64,000 nt of DNA from Candidatus Contendibacter odensensis (lineage in GTDB: Bacteria; Pseudomonadota; Gammaproteobacteria; Competibacterales; Competibacteraceae), in assembly GCA_002747185.1 (NCBI GenBank), contig PDTV01000005.1, positions 53,649-117,648 of the forward strand, read 5' to 3'. Each line of letters begins with the position of its first letter. The first letter of the stretch is position 1. The notes under the pieces were generated by a model. The model did no database searches and was not told the DNA's origin. It saw only the letters and a program-made list of their open reading frames with translations. Position numbers and translations under genes: made by a program. Shown piece by piece: positions 19,008-26,933 of this stretch.

Positions 19008-20249
19008 ATGACCAAGCGACGGGTCGTAGTGACTGGCATGGGTGTAGTGTCTCCGGTCGGTAGTACTGTAGAAACGGCTTGGTCTAATATCCTGGCAGGT
19101 CGCAGTGGAATTAAAATGATCACCTCGTTTGATACCGAAAAGTTGCCGGTACGAATTGGCGGTCCAGTGCAGGGTTTCGAGGTTGATCAATACCTGAATC
19201 CCAAGGAAGCCCGTAAAATGGACACATTTATTCATTATGGGATCGGTGCATCAGTACAGGCAATTCAAGATGCAGGGCTGGAAATTACTGAGGCCAATGC
19301 TGAACGGATTGGTACTTATATCGGTTCCGGGATCGGCGGCTTGCCAGGTATTGAAGAAGGCCATTCCGCCTTTTTGAAAGGGGGGGCACGTCGCCTAACG
19401 CCTTTTTTTGTGCCGCGTAGTATTATCAACATGGTTTCAGGCAATCTGTCAGTCATGTACGGCATTAAAGGGCCTAATCTGGCTGTTGTGACGGCGTGTA
19501 CGACAGGTACGCACAGCATCGGCCTGGCCGCCAGAATGATTGCCTATGGTGATGCCGATGTCATGATTGCCGGTGGCGCAGAAATGGCGACGACACCGAC
19601 CGGTTTATGCGGATTTGCGGCAGCACGGGCGTTGTCAACCCGCAACGATGCACCGGAAAAGGCCAGCCGGCCCTGGGACGAGGCGCGCGACGGTTTTGTG
19701 CTCAGTGATGGTGCTGGTGTAATGATTCTGGAGGATTATGAACACGCCCGCCAACGAGGTGCGCGTATTTATGCAGAGATGATTGGTTTCGGGATGAGTG
19801 GTGATGCATATCATATGACCTTACCTGCACCTGACGGTGATGGCGCTCGCCGGTCGATGTTGAACGCATTGCGTGATGCAGAAATCAACCCGGAAGCCGT
19901 TGACTATATTAATGCACATGGCACCTCGACACCCGCAGGTGACAAGACTGAGAGTGACGCGGCCAAAGCTGTTTTGGGCGATCATGCCTATAAGCTGGCG
20001 ATGAGTTCTACCAAATCAATGACAGGGCACTTACTAGGCGCAGCCGGTGGTGTCGAAGCTATTTTCTCGGTGTTGGCGATCCGTGATCAGGTGGCACCAC
20101 CAACCATCAATCTGGATGATCCAGAACCGGGCTGTGATTTGAACTATGTGCCACACCATGCCCAGGAGCGGTGTATTCGGGTGGCGCTGTCTAATTCCTT
20201 CGGCTTTGGTGGCACCAACGGTTCTGTTGTGTTCCGCGCGCTGGATTGA
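19008..20249 (+). CDS. fabF: Beta-ketoacyl-ACP synthase II
   Basis: 413 residues, standard length. FabF elongates acyl-ACP with malonyl-ACP. It begins [20 protein letters not shown]. The active-site cysteine is in [13 protein letters not shown], and the two catalytic histidines are in [15 protein letters not shown] and [23 protein letters not shown] is at the end. Gammaproteobacteria usually have pabC next; here mltG follows after 82 bp. Confidence 0.96.
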   Translation: MTKRRVVVTGMGVVSPVGSTVETAWSNILAGRSGIKMITSFDTEKLPVRIGGPVQGFEVDQYLNPKEARKMDTFIHYGIGASVQAIQDAGLEITEANAERIGTYIGSGIGGLPGIEEGHSAFLKGGARRLTPFFVPRSIINMVSGNLSVMYGIKGPNLAVVTACTTGTHSIGLAARMIAYGDADVMIAGGAEMATTPTGLCGFAAARALSTRNDAPEKASRPWDEARDGFVLSDGAGVMILEDYEHARQRGARIYAEMIGFGMSGDAYHMTLPAPDGDGARRSMLNALRDAEINPEAVDYINAHGTSTPAGDKTESDAAKAVLGDHAYKLAMSSTKSMTGHLLGAAGGVEAIFSVLAIRDQVAPPTINLDDPEPGCDLNYVPHHAQERCIRVALSNSFGFGGTNGSVVFRALD

Positions 20250-20331
20250 GATTGATCCGGGTACATACAATCTAGTTTCTAATGGCGATGGGCTATTTGC
20301 CGAAACTGTTTGGTCTAAAAGGTGATTTCCG

Positions 20332-21339
20332 GTGTGGTTTCGGCGTATATTTTTGACTCTGGCATTATTGGTAGCAGCGTGTGGGTATTACCTCTATACG
20401 GATTACCAAAACTTTCTTGATGCTCCGCTGGAAATCGCCGGCGATACTCAGATACTGGCCGTGGCGCCAGGGATGGGAATCAAGGATATCACGCAAGCCT
20501 TGTATCAACCTTCCGGTTTGTCACTTCCAGCAATTTATCTACAAGCCTACACCCGTTTGAACCATTTGGCACATCGGCTCAAGGCCGGTGAGTATCGTAT
20601 TACTTCTAAGTACACACCCCGTCGTCTGATTGCCGATATTGTTGCAGCCAGAGTGATACAGTATTCACTGACAGTGATTGAAGGCTGGACATTTCGGCAG
20701 CTGCGGCGAGCATTGGCAAATCATCCTGATATTGTACAAACGCTTGACGGTATAGGTAATGCCGAACTTATGTCACGACTGGGACAAGCAGGCAAGCACC
20801 CCGAAGGCCGATTTTTTCCTGATACCTATCATTTTCCTAAAGGGACGACCGATCTTGCCTTTCTACGACGAGCAATGGCCGCGATGGATCAGCGGTTGAA
20901 AGCCGTCTGGGCACAGCGCGCGCCGAAACTGCCCCTGGAAAATCCATATCAAGCCTTGATCCTTGCCTCAATTATTGAGAAAGAGACCAGTTTGCCTGCT
21001 GAACAGCCGCAAGTCGCCGGTGTATTTATTCGTCGCTTGCGCAAGGGAATGCGACTGCAAACCGATCCAACCGTGATCTATGGTCTTGGCGAGGAGTTCG
21101 ATGGCAATATCCGTCGCCGTGACTTGCGAACCGATACACCGTATAACACCTACACCAACAAGGGGTTACCACCAACGCCGATAGCATTGCCGGGGGCAGG
21201 GGCCTTGGCGGCCGCGGTAAATCCGGCACACGGTGATGCGTTGTATTTTGTCGCAACCGGTGATGGTGGCCATGTGTTTTCCAAAACATTGAGTGAGCAC
21301 AACCGTGCAGTCAGACGTTACCAACTGCGTAAACACTAG
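20332..21339 (+). CDS. mltG: Endolytic murein transglycosylase MltG
   Basis: 335 residues from a GTG start ([22 protein letters not shown]). One N-terminal membrane helix, then the periplasmic YceG domain. MltG cuts nascent glycan strands and is thought to release them from synthesis. The catalytic glutamate motif [10 protein letters not shown] is present, and [16 protein letters not shown] and [18 protein letters not shown] are highly conserved. Its 3' end overlaps the proposed tmk start by 47 bp. Confidence 0.93.
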   Translation: MWFRRIFLTLALLVAACGYYLYTDYQNFLDAPLEIAGDTQILAVAPGMGIKDITQALYQPSGLSLPAIYLQAYTRLNHLAHRLKAGEYRITSKYTPRRLIADIVAARVIQYSLTVIEGWTFRQLRRALANHPDIVQTLDGIGNAELMSRLGQAGKHPEGRFFPDTYHFPKGTTDLAFLRRAMAAMDQRLKAVWAQRAPKLPLENPYQALILASIIEKETSLPAEQPQVAGVFIRRLRKGMRLQTDPTVIYGLGEEFDGNIRRRDLRTDTPYNTYTNKGLPPTPIALPGAGALAAAVNPAHGDALYFVATGDGGHVFSKTLSEHNRAVRRYQLRKH

Positions 21340-21967
21340 CCGGGTCGGTCGCTTGATTACCCTTGAAGGTGTCGAGGGTGCGGGCAAAAGCACCCAGATC
21401 GTTTTTATGCGTGATGCGCTGGAGCGTAGGGGGTATCGGGTTTTGATGACTCGTGAGCCAGGCGGAACGGCGCTGGGTGAGGCGATTCGTGCACTGTTGC
21501 TAGAGCATCGTCATGAGCGTATGGCGCTGGATACTGAAATATTATTAATGTTCGCGGCGCGCGCCGAACATCTTGAGCGGGTGATTCGCCCGGCACTGGC
21601 AGCGGGGTGTTGGGTGTTGTGTGACCGGTTTACTGATGCAAGCTATGCTTATCAGGGCGGTGGGCGCGGTGTGACCATGACGCGGATTGCGGTATTGGAG
21701 GAATGGGTGCAAGGTCAGCTGCGCCCTGATTTGACGTTGGTTTTTGATTTACCTGCTGCCGTTGGCTTGGCGCGTGTGCGACAGCGTGGTGTGGTGGACC
21801 GCTTTGAGCAGGAACAACTGGATTTTTTCGAGCGGGTACGTGCAGCGTACTTAAGCCGTGCTAAAAAGGATAGCCGGCGTTACCGGGTTATTGATGCCAC
21901 ACCAGCTATCGACGTGGTCCGGTCTGAAGTGGAGCGTGTTTTTACCGAGTGGCTGGGTTGGTGTTGA
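21293..21967 (+). CDS. tmk: Thymidylate kinase
   Basis: Up to 224 residues. Phosphorylates dTMP to dTDP. P-loop GVEGAGKST, the DRF motif in [17 protein letters not shown] and the LID arginines are in place. The start is uncertain: GTG 21293 gives 20 residues before the first strand and lies inside mltG; GTG 21305 is an alternative that fits the family length (about 213) slightly better. The order mltG-tmk-holB-pilZ-tatD is conserved in gammaproteobacteria. Confidence 0.93.
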   Translation: MSTTVQSDVTNCVNTSRVGRLITLEGVEGAGKSTQIVFMRDALERRGYRVLMTREPGGTALGEAIRALLLEHRHERMALDTEILLMFAARAEHLERVIRPALAAGCWVLCDRFTDASYAYQGGGRGVTMTRIAVLEEWVQGQLRPDLTLVFDLPAAVGLARVRQRGVVDRFEQEQLDFFERVRAAYLSRAKKDSRRYRVIDATPAIDVVRSEVERVFTEWLGWC

Positions 21968-22021
21968 TGGGGATTTCTTTAATCTGTTTGTACCCCAACG
22001 GGGCCGGGATATAGAGGGCAG

Positions 22022-23014
22022 GTGGATAAGCAACTTCCTTGGCATGAACCGTTGTGGCAGCAATTTCGGGCTCAGGTAAGCCATGATCGCTTGCCGCATG
22101 CGCTACTTTTAAGTGGTATCGCTGGATTGGGTAAAGGGGTGTTCGCACGCCGGATGGCGCAGGCACTGTTGTGTGAAACGCCTACGGCTAGCGGTGATGG
22201 CTGTGACGGTTGCCGGTTCTGCCATTTATTTTATGCAGGTAGTCATCCCGATTATCGGGTGCTGATGCCGGAAGAAAAAAGCGGTGTCATCAAGGTCGAT
22301 GCGGTGCGTGAGCTGTGTGCATTTCTTGATTATACTGCTCAGTATGGTGGTCACAAGATAGCATTGCTAGAATCTGCTGACTGCCTGAATGGTTATGCGG
22401 CCAACAGCTTGTTAAAGACGCTGGAAGAGCCTTCAGCAGGTAGCGTGTTGTTATTGATTACGACACAGCCCGTACGGTTGCCTGCTACTGTGCGAAGTCG
22501 TTGTCAGCGAATCAATTTTGTGCCGCCCTCTTCGCAAATGGCATTGTCTTGGCTGGCTCAACAGGTGCGGGCTGACATTGATCCAGAGCTGGTGCTTGAG
22601 GTATCAGGTGGTGCGCCACTAACTGCGTTGAGTAATGTTCAAAGTGAATATTGGCATCGTCGTCAGGAACTCTTCACAGGGTATCAGCAACTCCAGTCAG
22701 GCCGGGGTGATCCCTTGCAGGTGGCAGAAGCATGGGCTATCGGCAATGTCGTTGAGAATTTACGCTGGTTAATTGGGTGGCATACTGATCTGATTCGGCT
22801 TAAGATGGATTGCCATGCGCCCTGTTTAAGTCATCCTGATCTGTATCTGTTATTACAGGCAGGTATTCAGCAGCAATCACTACCCAGGCTGTTTGAGCGG
22901 CTCGATGCAGCGATTCATTTGCATCATTTGTGTACGACGACACAAGTGAATACGCACATGCAGCTGGAAGCATTTTTCAGTGGTAGTGCGCTGAATCATT
23001 CGGACACTTTTTAG
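22022..23014 (+). CDS. holB: DNA polymerase III subunit delta'
   Basis: 330 residues from GTG 22022 (MDKQLPWHEPLWQQFRAQ). Delta' is the stator of the clamp loader. The N-terminal AAA+ domain has a relaxed P-loop (GIAGLGKGVFARRMA), a zinc-binding cluster CDGCRFCHLF near residue 63, and ANSLLKTLEEPSAGSVLLLIT, a strong family signature. The C-terminal part is diverged as usual. It is 54 bp after tmk and 29 bp before pilZ. Confidence 0.92.
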   Translation: MDKQLPWHEPLWQQFRAQVSHDRLPHALLLSGIAGLGKGVFARRMAQALLCETPTASGDGCDGCRFCHLFYAGSHPDYRVLMPEEKSGVIKVDAVRELCAFLDYTAQYGGHKIALLESADCLNGYAANSLLKTLEEPSAGSVLLLITTQPVRLPATVRSRCQRINFVPPSSQMALSWLAQQVRADIDPELVLEVSGGAPLTALSNVQSEYWHRRQELFTGYQQLQSGRGDPLQVAEAWAIGNVVENLRWLIGWHTDLIRLKMDCHAPCLSHPDLYLLLQAGIQQQSLPRLFERLDAAIHLHHLCTTTQVNTHMQLEAFFSGSALNHSDTF

Positions 23015-23043
23015 ACCCATACTCCTGGAGGTTAAACAGCACT

Positions 23044-23388
23044 ATGGCACTTCCACGTCAAGGTGTAGTCTCTCTCACCATAAAAGACAGGGCAATGCTG
23101 CACGCTAATTTCATGCCTTTCATTAAGGGAGGCGGCATTTTTAGCCCAACTGAAAAGCATTTTAATCTGGGTGATGAAGTATTTCTGCTATTGACCTTAT
23201 TGAACGATCCTGAGCGGTTTGCCATTACAGGTAAAGTGGTGTGGATTAATTACCACACCACGCCGGGTGGTCGGCAGATGGGGGTAGGCATCCAGTTCTC
23301 CGGTGCTGAAGGCGTAAAGCTCGAAAAGAAAATCATGGCCTTTCTAGGTGGTTATAAACAAGCAGATCATTTTACCAACACAATGTGA
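23044..23388 (+). CDS. pilZ: Type IV pilus assembly PilZ protein
   Basis: 114 residues. This is the founding PilZ type: VVSLTIKDRAMLHANFMPFI, then GGGIFSPTEKHFNLGDEVFL and GKVVWINYHTTPGGRQMGVGIQF. It lacks the RxxxR c-di-GMP motif, as does Pseudomonas PilZ, which acts in pilus biogenesis through the ATPase PilB and FimX. A good ribosome binding site (CTGGAGG) precedes the ATG. Its place between holB and tatD is standard. It implies type IV pili encoded elsewhere. Confidence 0.93.
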   Translation: MALPRQGVVSLTIKDRAMLHANFMPFIKGGGIFSPTEKHFNLGDEVFLLLTLLNDPERFAITGKVVWINYHTTPGGRQMGVGIQFSGAEGVKLEKKIMAFLGGYKQADHFTNTM

Positions 23389-23394
23389 CCTGAC

Positions 23395-24180
23395 ATGCTG
23401 ATTGATTCCCACTGTCATTTGGATCGGCTCGATTTATCCGCTTTTGAGGGTCAATTGAGCGGTGTGCTCGCAGCGGCTGAGGCAAACGGTGTAACACGGA
23501 TGTTGAGCGTAGCAACTGACCTGGAAAGCTGGCCAAATTTGGTGCGATTAACCGAGGGATTTCCTCAAGTTGCGTTGTCGGTTGGCGTTCATCCGGGTGA
23601 GGATGATAGCAGGCCACCGACGGTAGCTGAGTTGGTAAAACTGGGGGGTGAGTCACGAGTCGTTGCAGTGGGAGAGACCGGTCTTGATTACCATTATGGC
23701 CGTGAGCGTATGCAGATTCAGCAAGACTGGTTCCGTATTCATATCGCTGCTGCCCGTGATCTGGGCAAACCGCTGATTGTACATACTCGCGAGGCGCGTG
23801 CTGATACCTTGCGGATTTTGCAGGAGGAAGGTGCTTGTGAGGTTGGCGGTGTTTTGCACTGCTTTACTGAAGATTGGGCGATGGCTGAGCACGCATTGGA
23901 ATTAAATTTCCATATTTCGTTTTCTGGAATCGTAACGTTTAAAAACGCCAGACAAATTCAGGAAGTCGCACAGCGATTGCCAGCGGAACGCTTGTTGGTG
24001 GAGACAGATTCCCCGTATCTGGCACCGGTACCGTATCGAGGTAAATCCAATCAGCCGGCCTGGGTGCGTCATGTTGCGGAGTATGTCGCCCAATTGCGTG
24101 GCGAGTCACTGGAACAAGTGGCTGCCATAACAACGGCTAATTATGATCGCTTGTTCGGGGGATCGGTGAAGCCGGCGTGA
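23395..24180 (+). CDS. tatD: TatD family metal-dependent deoxyribonuclease
   Basis: 261 residues. Metal ligands are visible: DSHCHLD at the N-terminus, GETGLDYHY, PLIVHTREA, LHCFTED and VETDSPYLAPVPYRGKSNQPA. The branch matches YcfH/TatD proteins linked to holB. TatD enzymes have 3'-5' DNase/RNase activity with roles in DNA repair and RNA surveillance. The start is ATG 23395, 6 bp after pilZ. Confidence 0.92.
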   Translation: MLIDSHCHLDRLDLSAFEGQLSGVLAAAEANGVTRMLSVATDLESWPNLVRLTEGFPQVALSVGVHPGEDDSRPPTVAELVKLGGESRVVAVGETGLDYHYGRERMQIQQDWFRIHIAAARDLGKPLIVHTREARADTLRILQEEGACEVGGVLHCFTEDWAMAEHALELNFHISFSGIVTFKNARQIQEVAQRLPAERLLVETDSPYLAPVPYRGKSNQPAWVRHVAEYVAQLRGESLEQVAAITTANYDRLFGGSVKPA

Positions 24181-24187
24181 GTTCTAT

Positions 24188-24808
24188 ATGAGCCGCCATA
24201 TCGTGGTGCGTGAGCAGATTCGTGATTGCCTGCATGTGACGTGCCAGGGTGAGGTTGCCAGTGGTGATTCGGTGGTTGCCGGATTGCCGCTAGAGCAGCG
24301 ATCATTGACTTCAGCCGCCGTATTGGTTCCCCTGGTTGAGCATGCCGAGGGTTATACGGTGCTGCTGACCCAACGTACCGAGCATCTGGAACATCATGCC
24401 GGACAAATCAGTTTCCCTGGTGGTCGTGCTGAGGTGAGTGATACCGATGCGGTGGATACTGCATTGCGCGAAGCTGAGGAGGAAATTGGTTTGCAGCGTC
24501 GTCATGTGGTGGAAATCGCCGGCTTTCTCGATTTGTACCAAACGATTACCGGTTTTTTGGTGACACCAGTTGTCGGCTTTGTTGTACCACCGTTCGAGTT
24601 AACGCTGGATACCTTTGAAGTTGCTGAAGCCTTTGAAGTGCCTTTGGAATTTGTGCTCGATCCGCATAATCATGAATACCGTAGTTTGATCTACCAGGGG
24701 CGACAGCGGCATTATTATGCGATTCCTTATCAGGATCGGTTTATTTGGGGAGCAACGGCCGCCATATTAGTAGGTTTTGCTCGCCGGTTTGCTGGTGTTG
24801 GCGTTTGA
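24188..24808 (+). CDS. NUDIX hydrolase, CoA pyrophosphatase type
   Basis: 206 residues. The CoA-specific NuCoA signature precedes the Nudix box: LLTQRTEHLEHHAGQISFPGG, then GGRAEVSDTDAVDTALREAEEEIGL. This combination marks enzymes that split CoA and its derivatives into 4'-phosphopantetheine and 3',5'-ADP. The gene starts 8 bp after tatD and probably ends the long operon. The exact substrate is inferred from the motif only. Confidence 0.88.
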   Translation: MSRHIVVREQIRDCLHVTCQGEVASGDSVVAGLPLEQRSLTSAAVLVPLVEHAEGYTVLLTQRTEHLEHHAGQISFPGGRAEVSDTDAVDTALREAEEEIGLQRRHVVEIAGFLDLYQTITGFLVTPVVGFVVPPFELTLDTFEVAEAFEVPLEFVLDPHNHEYRSLIYQGRQRHYYAIPYQDRFIWGATAAILVGFARRFAGVGV

Positions 24809-25043
24809 TTTGGCCGATAGGCTGATACTACTGACAGCAGCCCGACTGTTATCATTTAAGCAGTGACTCGACCCGCTCAAGTGCTTTTCTCATGTGGTTC
24901 TTCGTGTATCATTTTCCGGTCGGGTTTTTAAAGTTATCGCTTTCCGGTCGATCGGCAGATGGCTGGTCATGGGGCGCTCCCTATGTTTATCTTTGCACTA
25001 CGCCTTGATTGGGTGGGTTGGCACAATAGAGGTTGCAGCAATA

Positions 25044-25544
25044 ATGGATGATCAAAATATTCCAAGGGTTCTGGATGGACTCGATGATAGTCGCCAGGCA
25101 CTGTTAGATATGCTGGCGAGAATGCGCCATGGTCTTTATTGGTATACGCCACAGTTGTGCCCTGGATTATATGATTGTCCTGAAATACTGGATGCCTTGC
25201 GTGGCCGTATTGTCAATCAGCCCAAGCTACGTTTCCATATGGTTTTGCCGCCGGCAAGGGAGTGGCGCGAACATTGCCCTCGCCTGGCGCAATTGAGTGC
25301 CCGTTTGATGACTGCACTGAAACTACGCACACTGGATCGGGAATCAATCCCCGATCGGCCAGAGTTATCACAGGCCTTTGTGGTTGCTGATGGGCGGTTA
25401 TTGCTGCATTTTAGCGATCCCCACCGCTTGCTTGGTCGCTATGAACCAAAGCCGGTGGATCGAACGAAGGAATTATCGCAACTTTTGCAACTGATCTGGG
25501 ATCGGGCCGAGCCTGACCCTGATTTGCGTTATTTGGGTATTTAA
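25044..25544 (+). CDS. Conserved hypothetical soluble protein (166 aa)
   Basis: Start chosen at ATG 25044 (MDDQNIPRVLDGLDD), which has GAGG upstream; the open frame continues left but that part is unlike coding sequence. The protein is soluble, with no signal peptide. It contains GLYWYTPQLCPGLYDCPEILDALRGR, then PRLAQLSARLMTALKLRTLD and FVVADGRLLLHFSDPHRLLGRY. The layout recalls the phospholipase D-like domains of unknown function found with acetyltransferases in Pseudomonas, but the HxK motif is missing, so I assign no activity. Its stop codon directly abuts that of the convergent nudF. Confidence 0.7.
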   Translation: MDDQNIPRVLDGLDDSRQALLDMLARMRHGLYWYTPQLCPGLYDCPEILDALRGRIVNQPKLRFHMVLPPAREWREHCPRLAQLSARLMTALKLRTLDRESIPDRPELSQAFVVADGRLLLHFSDPHRLLGRYEPKPVDRTKELSQLLQLIWDRAEPDPDLRYLGI

Positions 25545-26156
25545 TCAACCGGTTTTGGGTTGCCAGCGTGCTTGTAGTTGAGAGTGATTCAATTCCAGCC
25601 ATTGCAAGGCGATAATGGGTGCAGCCGAATTAATCTGGCCATTGTGCAGTAATTCCATTGCTTTGGTACGGGATACGACGTGTAATTGAATATCCTCATG
25701 CTCTTCGACTACACCTTGAATACCCCCGATTTGTGAGGTGTCCACGCGACCACAGAATAAGGTGATGCTCTCAGAGGTGCCGCCGGGGCTAACCAGATAG
25801 CGGCAAACAGGAATCAGGTCAAGCAGCTCGCAACCAGCTTCCTCGACTGTTTCACGATGCGCCACATCCTCAGCTGTTTCACCTGGTTTATCGATAATGC
25901 CCGCGACTATCTCTAGCAGCCAGGGGCCGCCTTGGAACTCCAACGCTCCGATGCGAAACTGTTCCAGTAAAACCACTTGATCATGATCAGGGTCATAGAG
26001 AAGAACAGCGACGGCATGGCCTCGTTCCAGGCGCTCACGACTGATTTCGGGTGTCCAGCCGCCAGCAAAGCGCTCATGCTTTAACCGGAATCGCTCCATG
26101 CTAAAAAAACCGCGGTAGCAAATTGTCTTATCGAGGATTTTAAATTGATAGTTCAT
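25545..26156 (-). CDS. nudF: ADP-ribose pyrophosphatase
   Basis: 203 residues from ATG 26156 (MNYQFKILDKTICYRGFFSMERFRL). Hydrolyses ADP-ribose to AMP and ribose 5-phosphate. The YRGFFSMERFRLKHERF beginning and PWLLEIVAGIIDKPGETAEDVAHRE with EEAG match the NudF subfamily; the conserved SPGGTSE loop is downstream. An upstream in-frame ATG (26237) would overlap the divergent lipoprotein start and is less likely. The 81-bp gap to the divergent lipoprotein gene must hold both promoters. Confidence 0.92.
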   Translation of the reverse strand: MNYQFKILDKTICYRGFFSMERFRLKHERFAGGWTPEISRERLERGHAVAVLLYDPDHDQVVLLEQFRIGALEFQGGPWLLEIVAGIIDKPGETAEDVAHRETVEEAGCELLDLIPVCRYLVSPGGTSESITLFCGRVDTSQIGGIQGVVEEHEDIQLHVVSRTKAMELLHNGQINSAAPIIALQWLELNHSQLQARWQPKTG

Positions 26157-26237
26157 ATAGGGGGATAGCCATCTTGAACAGAATAAATGGGAAGACACAC
26201 TAATTATAATGAGCTGGCGTTTATTGGGAATGATCAT

Positions 26238-26720
26238 ATGTGCTCTCTGAAAAAAATCCGGGTTATCGGTTTATCAAGCCTTGTGGCAGTATGTCTGGCT
26301 GCTTGTGGGCGGGAGCCAGAGACCTTGCCGGAAGCAGAAATTCGCGCCTTTGTTGCCGGTGCTGAGGCTGCCGCTGAAGAGCGCAATATGAGTGCGTTGC
26401 GGGCGCTGATAGCCAAAGATTATGCCGATGCGCAAGGCTATGATCGCAAAACGATTGAGAACATGATGCGGCTGCACGTTTTACGCAACCGGTCGCTGCA
26501 TGTGCTGACACGGATTGACAGTATCCAGTTTCTTGAACCGGAACGCGCACTGGTTGTCGTTATGGCAGCACTGGCGGGTCAATCGGTGACCCGTATAGAT
26601 GAATTGGTAAATCTAGATGCTGACCTGTTCCGCTTTGAACTTGAATTGGCTCGTAATAATGGTGATTGGCAGGTTAGACATGCTGGCTGGAAGCGGGCCC
26701 AGCTAGCCGATTTTTGGTAA
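26238..26720 (+). CDS. Predicted lipoprotein, NTF2-like fold
   Basis: 160 residues from ATG 26238 (MCSLKKIRVIGLSSLVAVCL). The lipobox LAAC places the acylated cysteine at about residue 23, so the protein is exported and lipid-anchored. The mature part (about 138 residues) has an N-terminal helix rich in glutamate and alanine, then strands ending in NNGDWQVRHAGWKRA, the pattern of NTF2/SnoaL-like small cone folds. The function is unknown. It is divergent from nudF and followed after 13 bp by a MITE. Confidence 0.75.
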   Translation: MCSLKKIRVIGLSSLVAVCLAACGREPETLPEAEIRAFVAGAEAAAEERNMSALRALIAKDYADAQGYDRKTIENMMRLHVLRNRSLHVLTRIDSIQFLEPERALVVVMAALAGQSVTRIDELVNLDADLFRFELELARNNGDWQVRHAGWKRAQLADFW

Positions 26721-26733
26721 TGTTGAATATGGC

Positions 26734-26825
26734 CAGGAGTTACGCAGTTGGTAGGATCGAACACAGCATATAGTGGTTTGAAACGCATCTCGCCTACCAA
26801 ATGAGCGTCAACTGCGTAACTCCTG
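26734..26825. mobile_element. 92-bp MITE, copy 1, with 5-bp target duplication
   Basis: CAGGAGTTACGCAGTTG at the left end is matched exactly by its reverse complement at the right end (17-bp terminal inverted repeats). Inner inverted repeats TTGGTAGG / CCTACCAA extend the pairing. The element is flanked on both sides by ATGGC, a 5-bp target duplication. A second copy is at 33654-33744. It is too small to code for anything. Confidence 0.88.
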
Positions 26826-26933
26826 ATGGCATAACCCCAATAAATAGATAACTTTTCTGGAATAAGTGCCCTGTCAGAACGAAAGCGATGGCGCTGAATG
26901 ATCTTGATTATCGGTTTGATGCAGGAGTTGCAA

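Noticed and set aside
24894..25043. Upstream extension of the hypothetical gene at 25044
   Set aside because: The extra 50 residues have no family support and the ATG at 25044 has a usable ribosome binding site.
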